Shown in pieces: positions 17,893-26,821 of a stretch of 64,000 nt of DNA. The stretch covers positions 59,204-123,203 of the forward strand of contig NZ_JAJOZR010000015.1 in the NCBI RefSeq assembly GCF_021168455.1, read 5' to 3'. The position numbers and the translations under genes are program-made. Source of the stretch: Ferranicluibacter quercicola. GTDB taxonomy: Bacteria; Pseudomonadota; Alphaproteobacteria; Rhizobiales; Rhizobiaceae. Below the pieces are notes generated by a model, which saw nothing but the letters and a program-made list of their open reading frames with translations, made no database searches and had not been told where the DNA came from. The first letter of the stretch is position 1; every line of letters starts with the position of its first letter.

Positions 17893-17907
17893 GGATGGAG
17901 ACGTGTC

Positions 17908-19308
17908 ATGTCGGACAAGCAGGGTGTCTATGTCGGCGCGCGCCTGAGACGGCTGCGGCGCAATCTCGGCCTGACCCAGTCCGACATGGCCGCCGACCTC
18001 GAGATCTCGGCATCCTACATCGCCCTGATGGAGCGCAATCACCGGCCGGTCACGGCAGAGGTGCTTCTGCGGCTGGCGCGATCCTACAAGATCGACATGG
18101 CGGATCTCGCCGGCGATGGCGGCGCCGATCACGCCGCGCGGTTGCAGACGGTGATGAAGGACCCGATCTTCGCGGATATCGACCTTTCCACCACCGAGAT
18201 CTCGGAGGTGGCGAACGGCTTTCCGGGCTTCAGCGAGGCGCTGCTGCGGCTTTACACCGCCTATCGCGAGGAGCAGCTCGCCCTTGCCGAGCGCCTGCCC
18301 GACCAGGGCGCGCAAAGGCTGGAGACGGTCGATCCGGTGGCGGCCACGCGCCGCTTCCTCGCCGCGCGGCGAAACAGTTTTCCCACGCTCGACACCGTGG
18401 CCGAGAGACTGGCCGCCACCGTCAAGGACAAGGGCGGCATCGCCCAGTATCTGCTGGAGCGGCACGGGCTTCGCATCCGCCGCCTCCCCTCCTCCATCAT
18501 GTCGGACTCGTTGCGTCGGCACGACCTGCACCACAAGCAGATCCTGCTCGACGAGTCGCTGGACATGGCGAGCCAACAGTTTCAGCTGGCCCAGCAGCTT
18601 GCTTATCTCGAATTCGGCAAGGAGATCACGGACGCCGTCGAGGAGGGCCATTTCCCGACGGAAACGAGCGCCCGTCTCGCGCGCCGGTCGCTCGCGAGCT
18701 ATGTCGCGGCCGCACTGCTGATGCCCTACAGCGCCTTCGCCAAGGCGGTGGAAACCCGGCGCTACGATCTCGCCGCCCTGTCGCGCCAGTTCACCACCAG
18801 TTTCGAGCAGACGGCGCACCGGCTGACGACGCTGCAGAAGCCCGGACAGGAGCGCGTGCCCTTCTTCTTCATCCGGCTGGATGCCGCCGGCAACGTGTCC
18901 AAGCGGCTGGATGGCGCGCATTTCCCCTTCTCCGCCTCGGGCGGCGGCTGTCCGCTGTGGAATGTCCACCAGGTCTTCCGCATGCCGGGCGAGATCGTCA
19001 CGCAATGGCTGGAGTTTCCCGACGGGCAACGCTTCTTCTCGATTGCCCGCACGGTCAGTGCCGGCGGCGGCGCCTATGGCGTCACGCGCGTCGATCGCGC
19101 CGTGGCGCTGGTCTGCGATGCGCAGCACGCCGATCGCCTGATCTATGTCCGCCCCGACAGCGACCGCACCCCGACCCTCGTCGGCATCGCCTGCCGCCTC
19201 TGCCAGCGCGCCACCTGCACCTCCCGCGCCGAACCCCCGATCGGCCGCCAGATCCTCATCGACGACTTCCGCCGAACGGCGGCACCGTTCGGCTTTGCGG
19301 ATACGTGA
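17908..19308 (+). CDS. XRE/IrrE-type short-chain fatty acyl regulator (ScfR/RamB-like)
   Basis: A 466-residue cytoplasmic regulator. Residues 8-65 are an XRE helix-turn-helix (LGLTQSDMAADLEISASYIALMER). The middle (about 170-290) is an IrrE N-terminal-like domain, although the full HExxH metal motif is not evident (HKQILLDESL, then LAYLEFGKEI). The C-terminal region is the Cys-containing DUF2083 domain (ACRLCQRATCTSRAEPP). Regulators of this build (RamB, ScfR) control glyoxylate and acetate or propionate metabolism in response to acyl-CoA. Its divergent position next to aceA strongly suggests that it regulates isocitrate lyase. A GGAG precedes the ATG. Confidence 0.9.
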   Translation: MSDKQGVYVGARLRRLRRNLGLTQSDMAADLEISASYIALMERNHRPVTAEVLLRLARSYKIDMADLAGDGGADHAARLQTVMKDPIFADIDLSTTEISEVANGFPGFSEALLRLYTAYREEQLALAERLPDQGAQRLETVDPVAATRRFLAARRNSFPTLDTVAERLAATVKDKGGIAQYLLERHGLRIRRLPSSIMSDSLRRHDLHHKQILLDESLDMASQQFQLAQQLAYLEFGKEITDAVEEGHFPTETSARLARRSLASYVAAALLMPYSAFAKAVETRRYDLAALSRQFTTSFEQTAHRLTTLQKPGQERVPFFFIRLDAAGNVSKRLDGAHFPFSASGGGCPLWNVHQVFRMPGEIVTQWLEFPDGQRFFSIARTVSAGGGAYGVTRVDRAVALVCDAQHADRLIYVRPDSDRTPTLVGIACRLCQRATCTSRAEPPIGRQILIDDFRRTAAPFGFADT

Positions 19309-19479
19309 GACGAGCGCCGGAGCCCTCGTCCAGCCCGGGAGCTTCGCTTCTGCCCCCTCGCCTCGATGGATGCGAAGGGGATGACCCGCAATGCGCATGG
19401 TAACACTGGCCGGCCCGATCAGGCATGGATTTTCGCACCGATTGGTGCTAGTGAGCGCATCAACCTTTGGGAGCTGCAT

Positions 19480-19680
19480 ATGCGATCGACGATCAGTCTC
19501 GATGACACCCTGATGGAACGGGCCAAGTCGCTGACGGGCACACGGGAAACAGCTGCTCTCGTGCGCCAGGCGCTCGAGACGCTGATCCGGGTCGAATCCG
19601 GCAAGCGGCTGATTGCGCTTGGCGGCACGATGCCCGAGGCCGAGGCGGCGCCGCGCCGCCGGAGCGACGTGGGCAGGTGA
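19480..19680 (+). CDS. vapB: VapB-type antitoxin
   Basis: A 66-residue antitoxin of the VapB/ribbon-helix-helix type (MRSTISLDDTLMERAKSLTG, then ETAALVRQALETLIRVES). It should bind and neutralise the PIN-domain toxin that follows and repress its own promoter. GGGAG lies 6 bases before the ATG. The coding frame continues open upstream to 19366, but that part has no family match. The GTG start of vapC overlaps its stop codon by 4 bp, the usual coupling for this pair. Confidence 0.88.
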   Translation: MRSTISLDDTLMERAKSLTGTRETAALVRQALETLIRVESGKRLIALGGTMPEAEAAPRRRSDVGR

Positions 19681-20060
19681 TCCTTGTCGACAGCTCGATC
19701 TGGATTGATCACTTTCGACACGGCGACGAGGCGTTGGCCAGGATCATCCGAGATGACCGGCTGCTGTGCCACCCCTTCGTCGTCGGAGAACTGGCCCTCG
19801 GCAGTCTGCGGGAACGGGATGCGGTCATCGCGTTTCTGACGGCTCAGCGTGAAGCCGTCATCGCGACGCATGCGGAGGTCATGACGGTCATCGATCGCTT
19901 TTCGATCTTCAGTATGGGGATCGGTTACACGGATGCCCATCTGTTGACGTCAACCCTTCTCGACCGGCGATCCAGCTTATGGACGAGGGATAAGCGCCTA
20001 GCGGCTGCGGCTCAAAAGGTCGGGGCGACGCTTTATCCGTCCACGGATCATCCCCACTAG
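19677..20060 (+). CDS. vapC: VapC-type PIN-domain ribonuclease toxin
   Basis: A 127-residue PIN-domain endoribonuclease with a GTG start inside the vapB stop. The conserved acidic residues that bind magnesium are visible: D5 (ILVDSSIWID), E38 (FVVGELALG), the Asp of GYTDAHLL near residue 88 and the Asp of LWTRDKRL near residue 104. It would cleave a defined RNA when VapB is degraded. The locus sits just left of the direct repeat at 20119. Confidence 0.9.
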   Translation: MILVDSSIWIDHFRHGDEALARIIRDDRLLCHPFVVGELALGSLRERDAVIAFLTAQREAVIATHAEVMTVIDRFSIFSMGIGYTDAHLLTSTLLDRRSSLWTRDKRLAAAAQKVGATLYPSTDHPH

Positions 20061-20118
20061 ACATGCAGCGACGAACCTTCGCGCGGTCACTCCGCCTTTG
20101 ACGGTCGTGCGGCGCATT

Positions 20119-20197
20119 CTCACGCCGCCTGTCATCGATCTTTCGTCAAACGGTTGTCCGCCTGTCATCTCGAAGCGGCATACGCGCCCCAGAACAG
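20119..20197. repeat. Long direct repeat, copy 1
   Basis: Bases 20119-20190 are identical to 29997-30068 (72 of 72). After one mismatch six more bases match, so the pair extends to 20197/30075. The second copy is the leader of the ABC operon starting at 30085, including the bases right before its ribosome site. Here the copy leads into no gene in that orientation; beyond 20197 up to the LacI stop at 20335 I see only non-coding, AT-richer sequence. The pair brackets a 9.8-kb segment. Confidence 0.9.
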
Positions 20198-20334
20198 CGC
20201 GACCATTTTTTTGTCCGCGAGAGGTTCACAGCCACCGTATCCTAACCTTCCATGTAAAAGCACCGAAGATTGGTGGAAGGCGTTTTCTCTCCTTCAATCC
20301 ACCCAACAAGATCGGACGCAAATTTCTATATCCT

Positions 20335-21348
20335 TCAAACGGCCCCGCAGGATTTTCGGATGACAAGGCTGCAACCTATGGCTTTGATCCCGAACTCTAC
20401 GGGTTTTCCTTGAGTCAGGTCCAGCATCGCCAAGCCTGCCTTGCGGCCTAGTTCCTTCAAACCCATATCGATCGTGGTCAGCGCGGGACGTGTTTGGGCG
20501 GCGACGACATGCCAGTTATCAAAACCGACAACTGCAATATCGCTCGGCACAGATAGGCCGTGGTCTCTTAACGCGTCTATGACGCCTCGAGCGGTCTCAT
20601 CGCTCCCGCAGAAGATCGCGTCTGGTTGCGGTTCCGGGCGCGAAAGGATCCGGTGCACCGCTTCGTGCCCCCATTCCTCGCCCCAGGCTCCGAACATCAC
20701 CTCGCTTTTTTCGCCCATGGCATCGAGGCAGCCACGATAGGCTGTCGCACGACGGCGCACAGCAACGAAATCCTCCGGCCCCGTAATATGCAAGATTCGT
20801 CGATATCCCAAAGAAATGAGATGCTCGACAGCGAGACGCGCGCCCTGGCTGTCGTCGGGAACGAAAGATACGCTGTTTGCAGGCCCTTCGGCAAACGCAT
20901 AGACGACCGGCATCGGCAGGCTCGAAAGATCGACATGAGGCGTGTGATCCAGCCTGGTGGCCGTGAAGATTATACCGTCGACCTGTTTATCCAGCAGAGC
21001 CTCAAGATGAAGCTGGGCCAGCCGTGGATCGTTGTTGGTGGCGCACAGAAAAACCGACACACCATGATCGACCAGTGCTTCCGACACCCCGGCCGTCATC
21101 GGCAGTGTCAATCGACCGTAGGTGTCATTGGTGATGACGCCAATCGAATGGCTGCGCCGGCTGAGCAATCCTCGTGCAAGGGCATTTGGCCTGAATCCAA
21201 TCTCCTCGGCGATGCGCTTTACCCGGTCCCGGGTCTCAGAATTCGTTCGGCCTTGTCCGTTCAGCGCATTTGAAGCCGTGGACACGCTGACGCCCGCGGC
21301 CAGCGCAACATCGCGGATTGTGGCTCTCTTTCGATGCCCCGTGCTCAT
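20335..21348 (-). CDS. LacI-family transcriptional regulator
   Basis: A 337-residue LacI/GalR repressor. Residues 9-56 are the helix-turn-helix and hinge (TIRDVALAAGVSVSTASNALNGQGR), followed by a periplasmic-binding-protein-like sensor domain (VDGIIFTATR, AIFCGSDETARGVIDAL, IAVVGFDNW). It is divergent from the sugar ABC operon beginning at 21544, and the intergenic region has LacI-type palindromes, so it most likely represses that operon until the imported sugar binds. Its base composition is lower in GC than the window average, which fits its place inside the repeat-bounded segment. Confidence 0.93.
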   Translation of the reverse strand: MSTGHRKRATIRDVALAAGVSVSTASNALNGQGRTNSETRDRVKRIAEEIGFRPNALARGLLSRRSHSIGVITNDTYGRLTLPMTAGVSEALVDHGVSVFLCATNNDPRLAQLHLEALLDKQVDGIIFTATRLDHTPHVDLSSLPMPVVYAFAEGPANSVSFVPDDSQGARLAVEHLISLGYRRILHITGPEDFVAVRRRATAYRGCLDAMGEKSEVMFGAWGEEWGHEAVHRILSRPEPQPDAIFCGSDETARGVIDALRDHGLSVPSDIAVVGFDNWHVVAAQTRPALTTIDMGLKELGRKAGLAMLDLTQGKPVEFGIKAIGCSLVIRKSCGAV

Positions 21349-21368
21349 TCATTCAACCTCACCGCTCG

Positions 21369-21420
21369 CTTGATAAAACGTTCTATCAAGAAATATCCTA
21401 AGTGATAAAAGGTTTTAGCA
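21369..21420. promoter_or_regulatory. Tandem LacI-type operators
   Basis: A 22-bp near-palindrome at 21369-21390 has arms CTTGATA and TATCAAG around a central AACGTT, the usual LacI-family centre. A second, weaker site at 21403-21420 repeats GATAAAA followed by TTTTA. They lie between the lacI-type gene and the sugar-binding protein gene and are the probable binding sites of that repressor. Confidence 0.65.
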
Positions 21421-21543
21421 TTTCACACAGCTCGCTTTGTGTTCACGCTGTCGACAAGAGAAATATTCTCGATTACCGTCCATGTCACGTCAATGTCCGG
21501 CCTGTCGAGGAAAGTTGGCGACAACGAAAAAAGGGAACGCTCC

Positions 21544-22788
21544 ATGCTAAAGATAAAATTGGCGCTTGCTGCGCTGTCACTTGTTGCCAGCACCACCCTG
21601 GCGAATGCAACCGATGTTACCTTGTGGGTTCGTACCTCATCAGGCGCCGTTCTTCAGGGTCTTGCCGATCATTACAACGCTTCCCACTCCGACAAGATCA
21701 TCGTGACGCAGATCACCGCCGAGCAGATGGTGCCGAAGCTGGGCGCAGCCATTGCTGGCGGGGCAGCACCGGATGGTGCGGTACTGGACCTGATCTACCT
21801 GCCGACATTTGCAGCAGCCGATGGCTTGGAAGACATAAGCGAATTCGTCAAAAGCCGCCCCTACGCGAGCGCGATGAGTCCCTCCCATATCCGCCTCGCG
21901 ACCTATGAGGACAAGATTTACGGCGTACCGGCCCTGCCTGATGCCTCGATCATCGCCTACAATATCGATCTTTTCGAAAAGGCCGGGCTCGATCCGAACA
22001 AGGCACCGGCATCTCTCGAAGAGATTGCCACGGACGCGAAGAAGATCGCAGGGCTCGGCAACGAGACCTATGGCTTCTACTTCGTCGCCAATTCGGGCAG
22101 CTGGCTGATCTACGACTTCCTGCCGCATCTCTGGGCGGCCGGCGCCGACATCCTGAGCGAAGACGGCCGCACGGCAACGGTGGATACGCCGGCTCTGCGC
22201 GAGACCATCGCGGCCTATCGCGACATGTGGAAGGCCGGCGCGATCCATCCCACCTCCCGCTCTGGCAACGGCAACAACGCGGTCGAGGCCTTCGCCTCTG
22301 GCAAGGTCGGCGTTCTCATGACCGGGTCCTATATCGTCAACCTGCTGACGAGCAAATATCCTGACGTCAAGTTCGCCGTCGCCCCGATCCCTGGCCCCAA
22401 GGGCGGCGCCTCCAGCTTTGCCGGTGGCGATACGCTGGCCGTCATGAAGGGCATCGATGAGGAAAAGAAGAAGGTCCTGCTCGACTTCGTCGATTTCTAC
22501 ATGACGCCGGAGCAGCAGGTCTACATCACCAAGGAATCCGGCATGCCCTCGCGCACCGATCTCGCAGGCGATGCCTATGCGAGCTTCGACAAGCGCAATC
22601 TGGTTTCCTACGACATCCTGTCGAAGGCACGCACGCCCTATACCTTCTCCTCGGACGAACTCTTCGTCAGCCGCACCGGACCCTTCGTTAATCTAATCCA
22701 GGGCGCGATCTTCGGCGAGGATGTGGACGGCTCGATCAAGACGGCGCAGGACGCTTTCACCAAGGTTCTTGAGCGAACCAACCCGTAA
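21544..22788 (+). CDS. Sugar ABC transporter substrate-binding protein
   Basis: A 414-residue extracellular solute-binding protein of the maltose/UgpB type (family 1). Residues 1-22 form a Sec signal peptide ending ANA. The mature part has the typical YGVPALPDASIIAYNIDLFEKAGLD hinge and the SGKVGVLMTGSYI stretch. The start MLKIKLAL was preferred because the upstream codons look random. It begins a sugar uptake operon under the divergent LacI regulator. The operon's GH127 enzyme suggests an arabinofuranose-containing oligosaccharide as ligand. A palindromic repeat element separates it from the permease gene. Confidence 0.9.
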   Translation: MLKIKLALAALSLVASTTLANATDVTLWVRTSSGAVLQGLADHYNASHSDKIIVTQITAEQMVPKLGAAIAGGAAPDGAVLDLIYLPTFAAADGLEDISEFVKSRPYASAMSPSHIRLATYEDKIYGVPALPDASIIAYNIDLFEKAGLDPNKAPASLEEIATDAKKIAGLGNETYGFYFVANSGSWLIYDFLPHLWAAGADILSEDGRTATVDTPALRETIAAYRDMWKAGAIHPTSRSGNGNNAVEAFASGKVGVLMTGSYIVNLLTSKYPDVKFAVAPIPGPKGGASSFAGGDTLAVMKGIDEEKKKVLLDFVDFYMTPEQQVYITKESGMPSRTDLAGDAYASFDKRNLVSYDILSKARTPYTFSSDELFVSRTGPFVNLIQGAIFGEDVDGSIKTAQDAFTKVLERTNP

Positions 22789-22846
22789 GGGCTTTACGGA
22801 TCGCCGTCCGGGATCGTCATGACCAATCCTGTTTGCGGTCTTGGCC

Positions 22847-22960
22847 GCCCCTCACCCTAACCCTCTCCCCGCGTGCGGGGCGAGGGGACGTGGCACACGG
22901 TCGCTCCGAGCCCCTTCGCCCCGCGAGCGGGGAGAAGGGGCCGGCAGGCGGATGAGGGGC
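22847..22960. repeat. Extragenic palindromic repeat element (REP/RIME-like)
   Basis: About 114 bp bounded by GCCCCTCA and its complement TGAGGGGC. Inside are two hairpins, each with arms of the type CTCCCCGC / GCGGGG with a trinucleotide loop, plus the CACCCTAACCCTCTCC word common in dispersed rhizobial repeats. It lies in the 254-bp gap between the binding-protein and permease genes, where such hairpins usually protect the upstream mRNA and lower expression of the permeases. Confidence 0.75.
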
Positions 22961-23042
22961 GGATGCGACCCGAAACGATCACGTCGTGCCTGCCGCCCGT
23001 CCCATCGTCAACCCCGTCCCATCATCAACAAGGAGCGAAATC

Positions 23043-23969
23043 TTGGCTTCGACGGCCCACAGACCGACGCAGACGGTGACGGCTGCGAGCAACGACCCTG
23101 AGCCGAAGGGCTGGCTCGGCCTCGCCTTCATGGCACCGAGCCTCGTCTTCATTCTCGGCCTTTTCGTCGTACCGCTGGTCATGGCGCTCTGGATGAGCCT
23201 TCACAACTGGCCGCTGCTCGGACGCCGGAAGTTCATTGGGCTCGGCAATTATGCAGAACTGCTGGCGGACATGCAGCTCTGGCATTCGCTCGGCTTCACG
23301 TTGCTCTATACTGTGCTCGTCACAGCCGCCATCATGGTCATCGCCTTGCCCCTGGCACTGCTGGTGGACCGTCCGCTCAGGCTTGCCGGCTTTTTCCGTA
23401 CGGTCTACTTCATGCCGGTCGTCATCGGCTTCGGCGCAGCCTCGACGCTGTGGATGTGGTTGCTCAATCCTGACAATGGCGTTTTTGCCCATTTGTTGCG
23501 GGGCCTTGGCCTCGTAGACAGCGCGCCGCGGCCGCTTGAAAGCTTCTGGCCGGCGCTCGGCGTCATCATCCTCATGGTGGTCTGGAAGACGGCAGGCTTC
23601 ACCATGGTCATCCTTCTCACCGGCCTTCAGGCCATTCCCGCCGACGTGACCGAAGCGGCCAAGATCGACGGCGCCGGCGTGTTCAGCCGCTTTCGCCGGA
23701 TCACGCTGCCGTTAATGCGCAATTCGCTTCTTCTGGCCCTGGTGCTGAACGTGACGTCGTCGATGCTCGCATTCGATCAGTTCTTCATCATCACACAGGG
23801 TGGCCCGTCGAACAGCACCATCTCCGCGGTGTTCTCGATCTACCTCGCCTCCTTCTCCTCCTATCGCCTCGGCTACGGCTCGGCCATGTCCTTCGTCCTG
23901 CTCGTCGTCCTCGTCGCAATATCCTCGATCCAGCTTGCCTTCCTGCGCCAGCGGCCGGAGGAAAGCTAA
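23043..23969 (+). CDS. Sugar ABC transporter permease (MalF/UgpA type)
   Basis: A 308-residue inner-membrane permease with six predicted helices and the cytoplasmic EAA loop (ADVTEAAKIDGAGVFSRFRRITLPLM) that docks on the ATPase. The likely start is a TTG at 23043, with AAGGAG six bases upstream; the frame is open earlier, but those codons lie next to the palindromic element and have no ribosome site. It overlaps the next permease gene by one base (TAATG). Confidence 0.9.
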   Translation: MASTAHRPTQTVTAASNDPEPKGWLGLAFMAPSLVFILGLFVVPLVMALWMSLHNWPLLGRRKFIGLGNYAELLADMQLWHSLGFTLLYTVLVTAAIMVIALPLALLVDRPLRLAGFFRTVYFMPVVIGFGAASTLWMWLLNPDNGVFAHLLRGLGLVDSAPRPLESFWPALGVIILMVVWKTAGFTMVILLTGLQAIPADVTEAAKIDGAGVFSRFRRITLPLMRNSLLLALVLNVTSSMLAFDQFFIITQGGPSNSTISAVFSIYLASFSSYRLGYGSAMSFVLLVVLVAISSIQLAFLRQRPEES

Positions 23970-24838
23970 TGAGCCGCACCCTTCCCACTTCCGCACCGAT
24001 GCCGGCCCGCGAACGGCTCGGCTTTGCAGCCTTCATCCTCGTCTCGATCGTCTTTGCGCTGTTCTTCCTGCTACCGATCGTCTGGTCGTTCGCCAACTCT
24101 TTCAAGCCGGCCGCAGAGGCTCTGGCCCATCCCGTCGCACTGTTTTCCAAGGCCTTCTCGCTGGAGAACTACAGGCGGCTGAATACGGTCGGTGCCGGCT
24201 GGACCGTCTATGCCGGGAACTCGGTCATGATTGCGCTCGGAACTGTGGTGCTGACGGTGCTCGTCGCCGTTCCCGCCGGCTACGGTTTCTCGAAGTTCCG
24301 CTTTCCCGGTCAGTCCGCGCTTTTCATCGTGGTGATGGCGACGATGATGATCCCGTTCCAGTCGATCCTCACGCCGCTCTTCCTCATTCTCAAGGTGCTC
24401 AAACTTCAAAACAATCTGTTCGGCCTTGTGCTAATCTACGTGACCTTCCAGCTCCCCTTCTCGATCTTCATGATGCGCAATGCCTTCGATGCGGTGCCGC
24501 GCGCGCTGATCGAGGCGGCACGGATCGACGGGGCGTCGCAATGGACGATTCTCAGGCGGATCATGCTGCCGATCGCCCTGCCCGGCGTCGCGACGATCGC
24601 CATGTTCGCCTTTCTCAATTCCTGGAACGAGTTCCTCGCCGCGCTGATCTTCCTGTCGGATCAGAACAAGTTCACGCTGCCGATCATGCTGGTCAACGTC
24701 TCCTCCGGCATCTACGGCATCATCGACTGGGGTGCGCTGCAAGCCGGCGTCACCGTCACCATGGTCCCTTGCATCATCCTGTTCCTCCTCCTGCAACGCT
24801 ATTACGTGCGCGGTCTCACCGCCGGCGCCGTAAAATAA
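23969..24838 (+). CDS. Sugar ABC transporter permease (MalG/UgpE type)
   Basis: A 289-residue second permease with six hydrophobic helices and the EAA loop (RALIEAARIDGASQWTILRRIMLPIALPG). It pairs with the preceding gene product to form the membrane channel. Its start codon overlaps the preceding stop. The hydrolase gene follows after 29 bp, so import and cleavage are encoded on the same transcript. Confidence 0.92.
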   Translation: MSRTLPTSAPMPARERLGFAAFILVSIVFALFFLLPIVWSFANSFKPAAEALAHPVALFSKAFSLENYRRLNTVGAGWTVYAGNSVMIALGTVVLTVLVAVPAGYGFSKFRFPGQSALFIVVMATMMIPFQSILTPLFLILKVLKLQNNLFGLVLIYVTFQLPFSIFMMRNAFDAVPRALIEAARIDGASQWTILRRIMLPIALPGVATIAMFAFLNSWNEFLAALIFLSDQNKFTLPIMLVNVSSGIYGIIDWGALQAGVTVTMVPCIILFLLLQRYYVRGLTAGAVK

Positions 24839-24867
24839 GCATCGTGCATTCCAAAAAGGCTTCTCCC

Positions 24868-26811
24868 ATGTCGTCCACGCCCGCCTCTCCGCGCGTCCAG
24901 CCGTTGACCTCACCCCGCCGGTTTGTCCCCGTCGATCATGCCCGCGTGGATTTCACCGGCGGGTTCTGGGAAAGCTGGTCGAACACCGTGCGCAACGTCA
25001 CCATCCCCACCCAGCATATGCGGTTGGAGGAGGAAGGATTTCTGGAGGTCCTCGACTTCGACAAGCCGCCGTTACCGCTGGTGCGCCGCATCCAGCCGAG
25101 CGGGCTGTCGATGCAGCATTTCTTCGATAGCGATTTCGGCAAATGGATCGAGGCCGCAAGCTACACGTTGAAAGCGCATCCGAACGCCGAGATCGAGGCG
25201 AAGATCGACGCGATCGTCGAGAAACTCGAACAGGGGCAGATGGCCGACGGCTACCTCAACAGCTGGTTCATCCGCCGTGAGCCGGAGAAACGCTGGACGA
25301 ACCTGCGCGATCTTCACGAGATGTATTCGATGGGGCATCTGCTCGAGGGAGCCGTCGCCTATTTCGGAGCGACCGGCAAGCGACGCTTCCTCGACGTGAT
25401 GATCCGCGCCGTCGATCAAATCATCGACACGTTCGGCCCGGAGCCCGGCAAGCTGCGCGGCTATGATGCCCATGAGGAAATCGAATTGGCGCTGGTCAAG
25501 CTCTACCGCGTGACGCGCGATCCGCGCCATCTGGCCCTTGCGACCTACTTCGTCAACGAGCGCGGCCAGATGCCCTCCTATTACGACGAGGAGGCCCGCC
25601 GTCGCGACGAGAACCCGGAGGATTACGTCTACCAGACCTACGCCTACAGTCAGGCACACATGCCGGTACGAGAGCAGACAAAGGTCGTCGGCCATGCGGT
25701 GCGCGCCATGTATCTCTTCTCCGCCATGATCGATCTCGCGCATGAGAACGACGATCCGACCCTGAAGGCAGCCTGCGAGCGGCTGTTCGACAACCTCACC
25801 GGCCGCCAGCTCTACGTCACGGGCGGGCTTGGTCCATCCGCCTCCAACGAGGGCTTCACGCGGGAATACGACCTGCCCAACGAGACAGCATATGCCGAAA
25901 CCTGCGCTGCCGTTGCGCTCGGGTTCTGGAGCCACCGCATGGCGCAGCTCGATCTGGATGCAAAATACACCGACAAGCTGGAAACCGTGCTCTTCAACGG
26001 CGCGCTGTCCGGTATCTCGCGCGACGGCGAGCATTATTTCTACGAGAACGTGTTGGAGAGCCACGGCCAGAACCGCCGCTGGAAGTGGCATTACTGCCCC
26101 TGCTGCCCGACCAACATCGCCCGCCTCATCACCTCGCTCGGCGGATATGTCTATTCCGCGACGGATGCGGATCTTGCCGTGCATCTCTACGGGGCCAACA
26201 CGGCGGAGATAACGCTTGGGCAAACCATCGTGCGGCTCACCCAGGACACCCGCTATCCTTGGGACGGCGATATCCGGCTCGCGCTCAAGCTTGAGACGCC
26301 CTCATCCTTCACACTGCATCTGCGCATCCCTGGCTGGTGCGGGGCAGCACGGGTGACGGTCAATGGTGAGGCCGTCGATGTGGAGACGGAAGTCACAAAA
26401 GGCTATGTGGCGATCCAGCGAACGTGGTGCGAAGGCGACGAGGTGCGTCTGTCCTTCGATATGCCGGTCGATCGCCTTTATGCGCATCCGGCGGTCGGCG
26501 AGGATGCCGGACGGGTGGCACTGAAGCGCGGTCCCGTGGTCTATTGCGTCGAGGAAACCGATATCGGAACCGAGCCGCAGCGGTTGCGGCTGCCGGCGGA
26601 GGCAAGGCTCGACGTCGCCTATGATCCGGACCTGCTGGGCGGCGCTGCCGTGCTGACGGGCGAGGCACTGGAGGCCGAAACGGGCGATTGGGACGGGCTT
26701 TACCGCACGACACCACCGGCGCTCACTCCCCGCGCTTTCAAGGCGATCCCCTATCATCTCTGGGCAAATCGCGACCCCGGCGCGATGCTTGTGTGGCTGA
26801 ACGAAAAGTAG
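24868..26811 (+). CDS. GH127 beta-L-arabinofuranosidase
   Basis: A 647-residue cytoplasmic glycoside hydrolase of family 127 (formerly DUF1680), which removes beta-L-arabinofuranose from plant glycans such as hydroxyproline-linked arabinosides. The unusual cysteine/zinc active site is conserved: Glu344 and Cys346 (YAETCAA) and Cys412/Cys413 (CPCCPTN), equivalent to the Glu, Cys and Cys-Cys ligands of the founding enzyme HypBA1. An alpha/alpha barrel (residues about 20-430) precedes beta-sandwich domains. There is no signal peptide, so the substrate is probably imported intact by the surrounding ABC transporter. It implies a plant-associated lifestyle. Confidence 0.9.
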   Translation: MSSTPASPRVQPLTSPRRFVPVDHARVDFTGGFWESWSNTVRNVTIPTQHMRLEEEGFLEVLDFDKPPLPLVRRIQPSGLSMQHFFDSDFGKWIEAASYTLKAHPNAEIEAKIDAIVEKLEQGQMADGYLNSWFIRREPEKRWTNLRDLHEMYSMGHLLEGAVAYFGATGKRRFLDVMIRAVDQIIDTFGPEPGKLRGYDAHEEIELALVKLYRVTRDPRHLALATYFVNERGQMPSYYDEEARRRDENPEDYVYQTYAYSQAHMPVREQTKVVGHAVRAMYLFSAMIDLAHENDDPTLKAACERLFDNLTGRQLYVTGGLGPSASNEGFTREYDLPNETAYAETCAAVALGFWSHRMAQLDLDAKYTDKLETVLFNGALSGISRDGEHYFYENVLESHGQNRRWKWHYCPCCPTNIARLITSLGGYVYSATDADLAVHLYGANTAEITLGQTIVRLTQDTRYPWDGDIRLALKLETPSSFTLHLRIPGWCGAARVTVNGEAVDVETEVTKGYVAIQRTWCEGDEVRLSFDMPVDRLYAHPAVGEDAGRVALKRGPVVYCVEETDIGTEPQRLRLPAEARLDVAYDPDLLGGAAVLTGEALEAETGDWDGLYRTTPPALTPRAFKAIPYHLWANRDPGAMLVWLNEK

Positions 26812-26821
26812 GAGACAGACG

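Noticed and set aside
20098..20451. Plus-strand ORF of 117 codons starting in the direct repeat
   Set aside because: It runs through non-coding repeat sequence into the antisense of the LacI gene and has no family features.
22847..22960. Possible CRISPR or terminator array
   Set aside because: Only two related hairpins, no regular repeats with unique spacers; better explained as an extragenic palindromic element.
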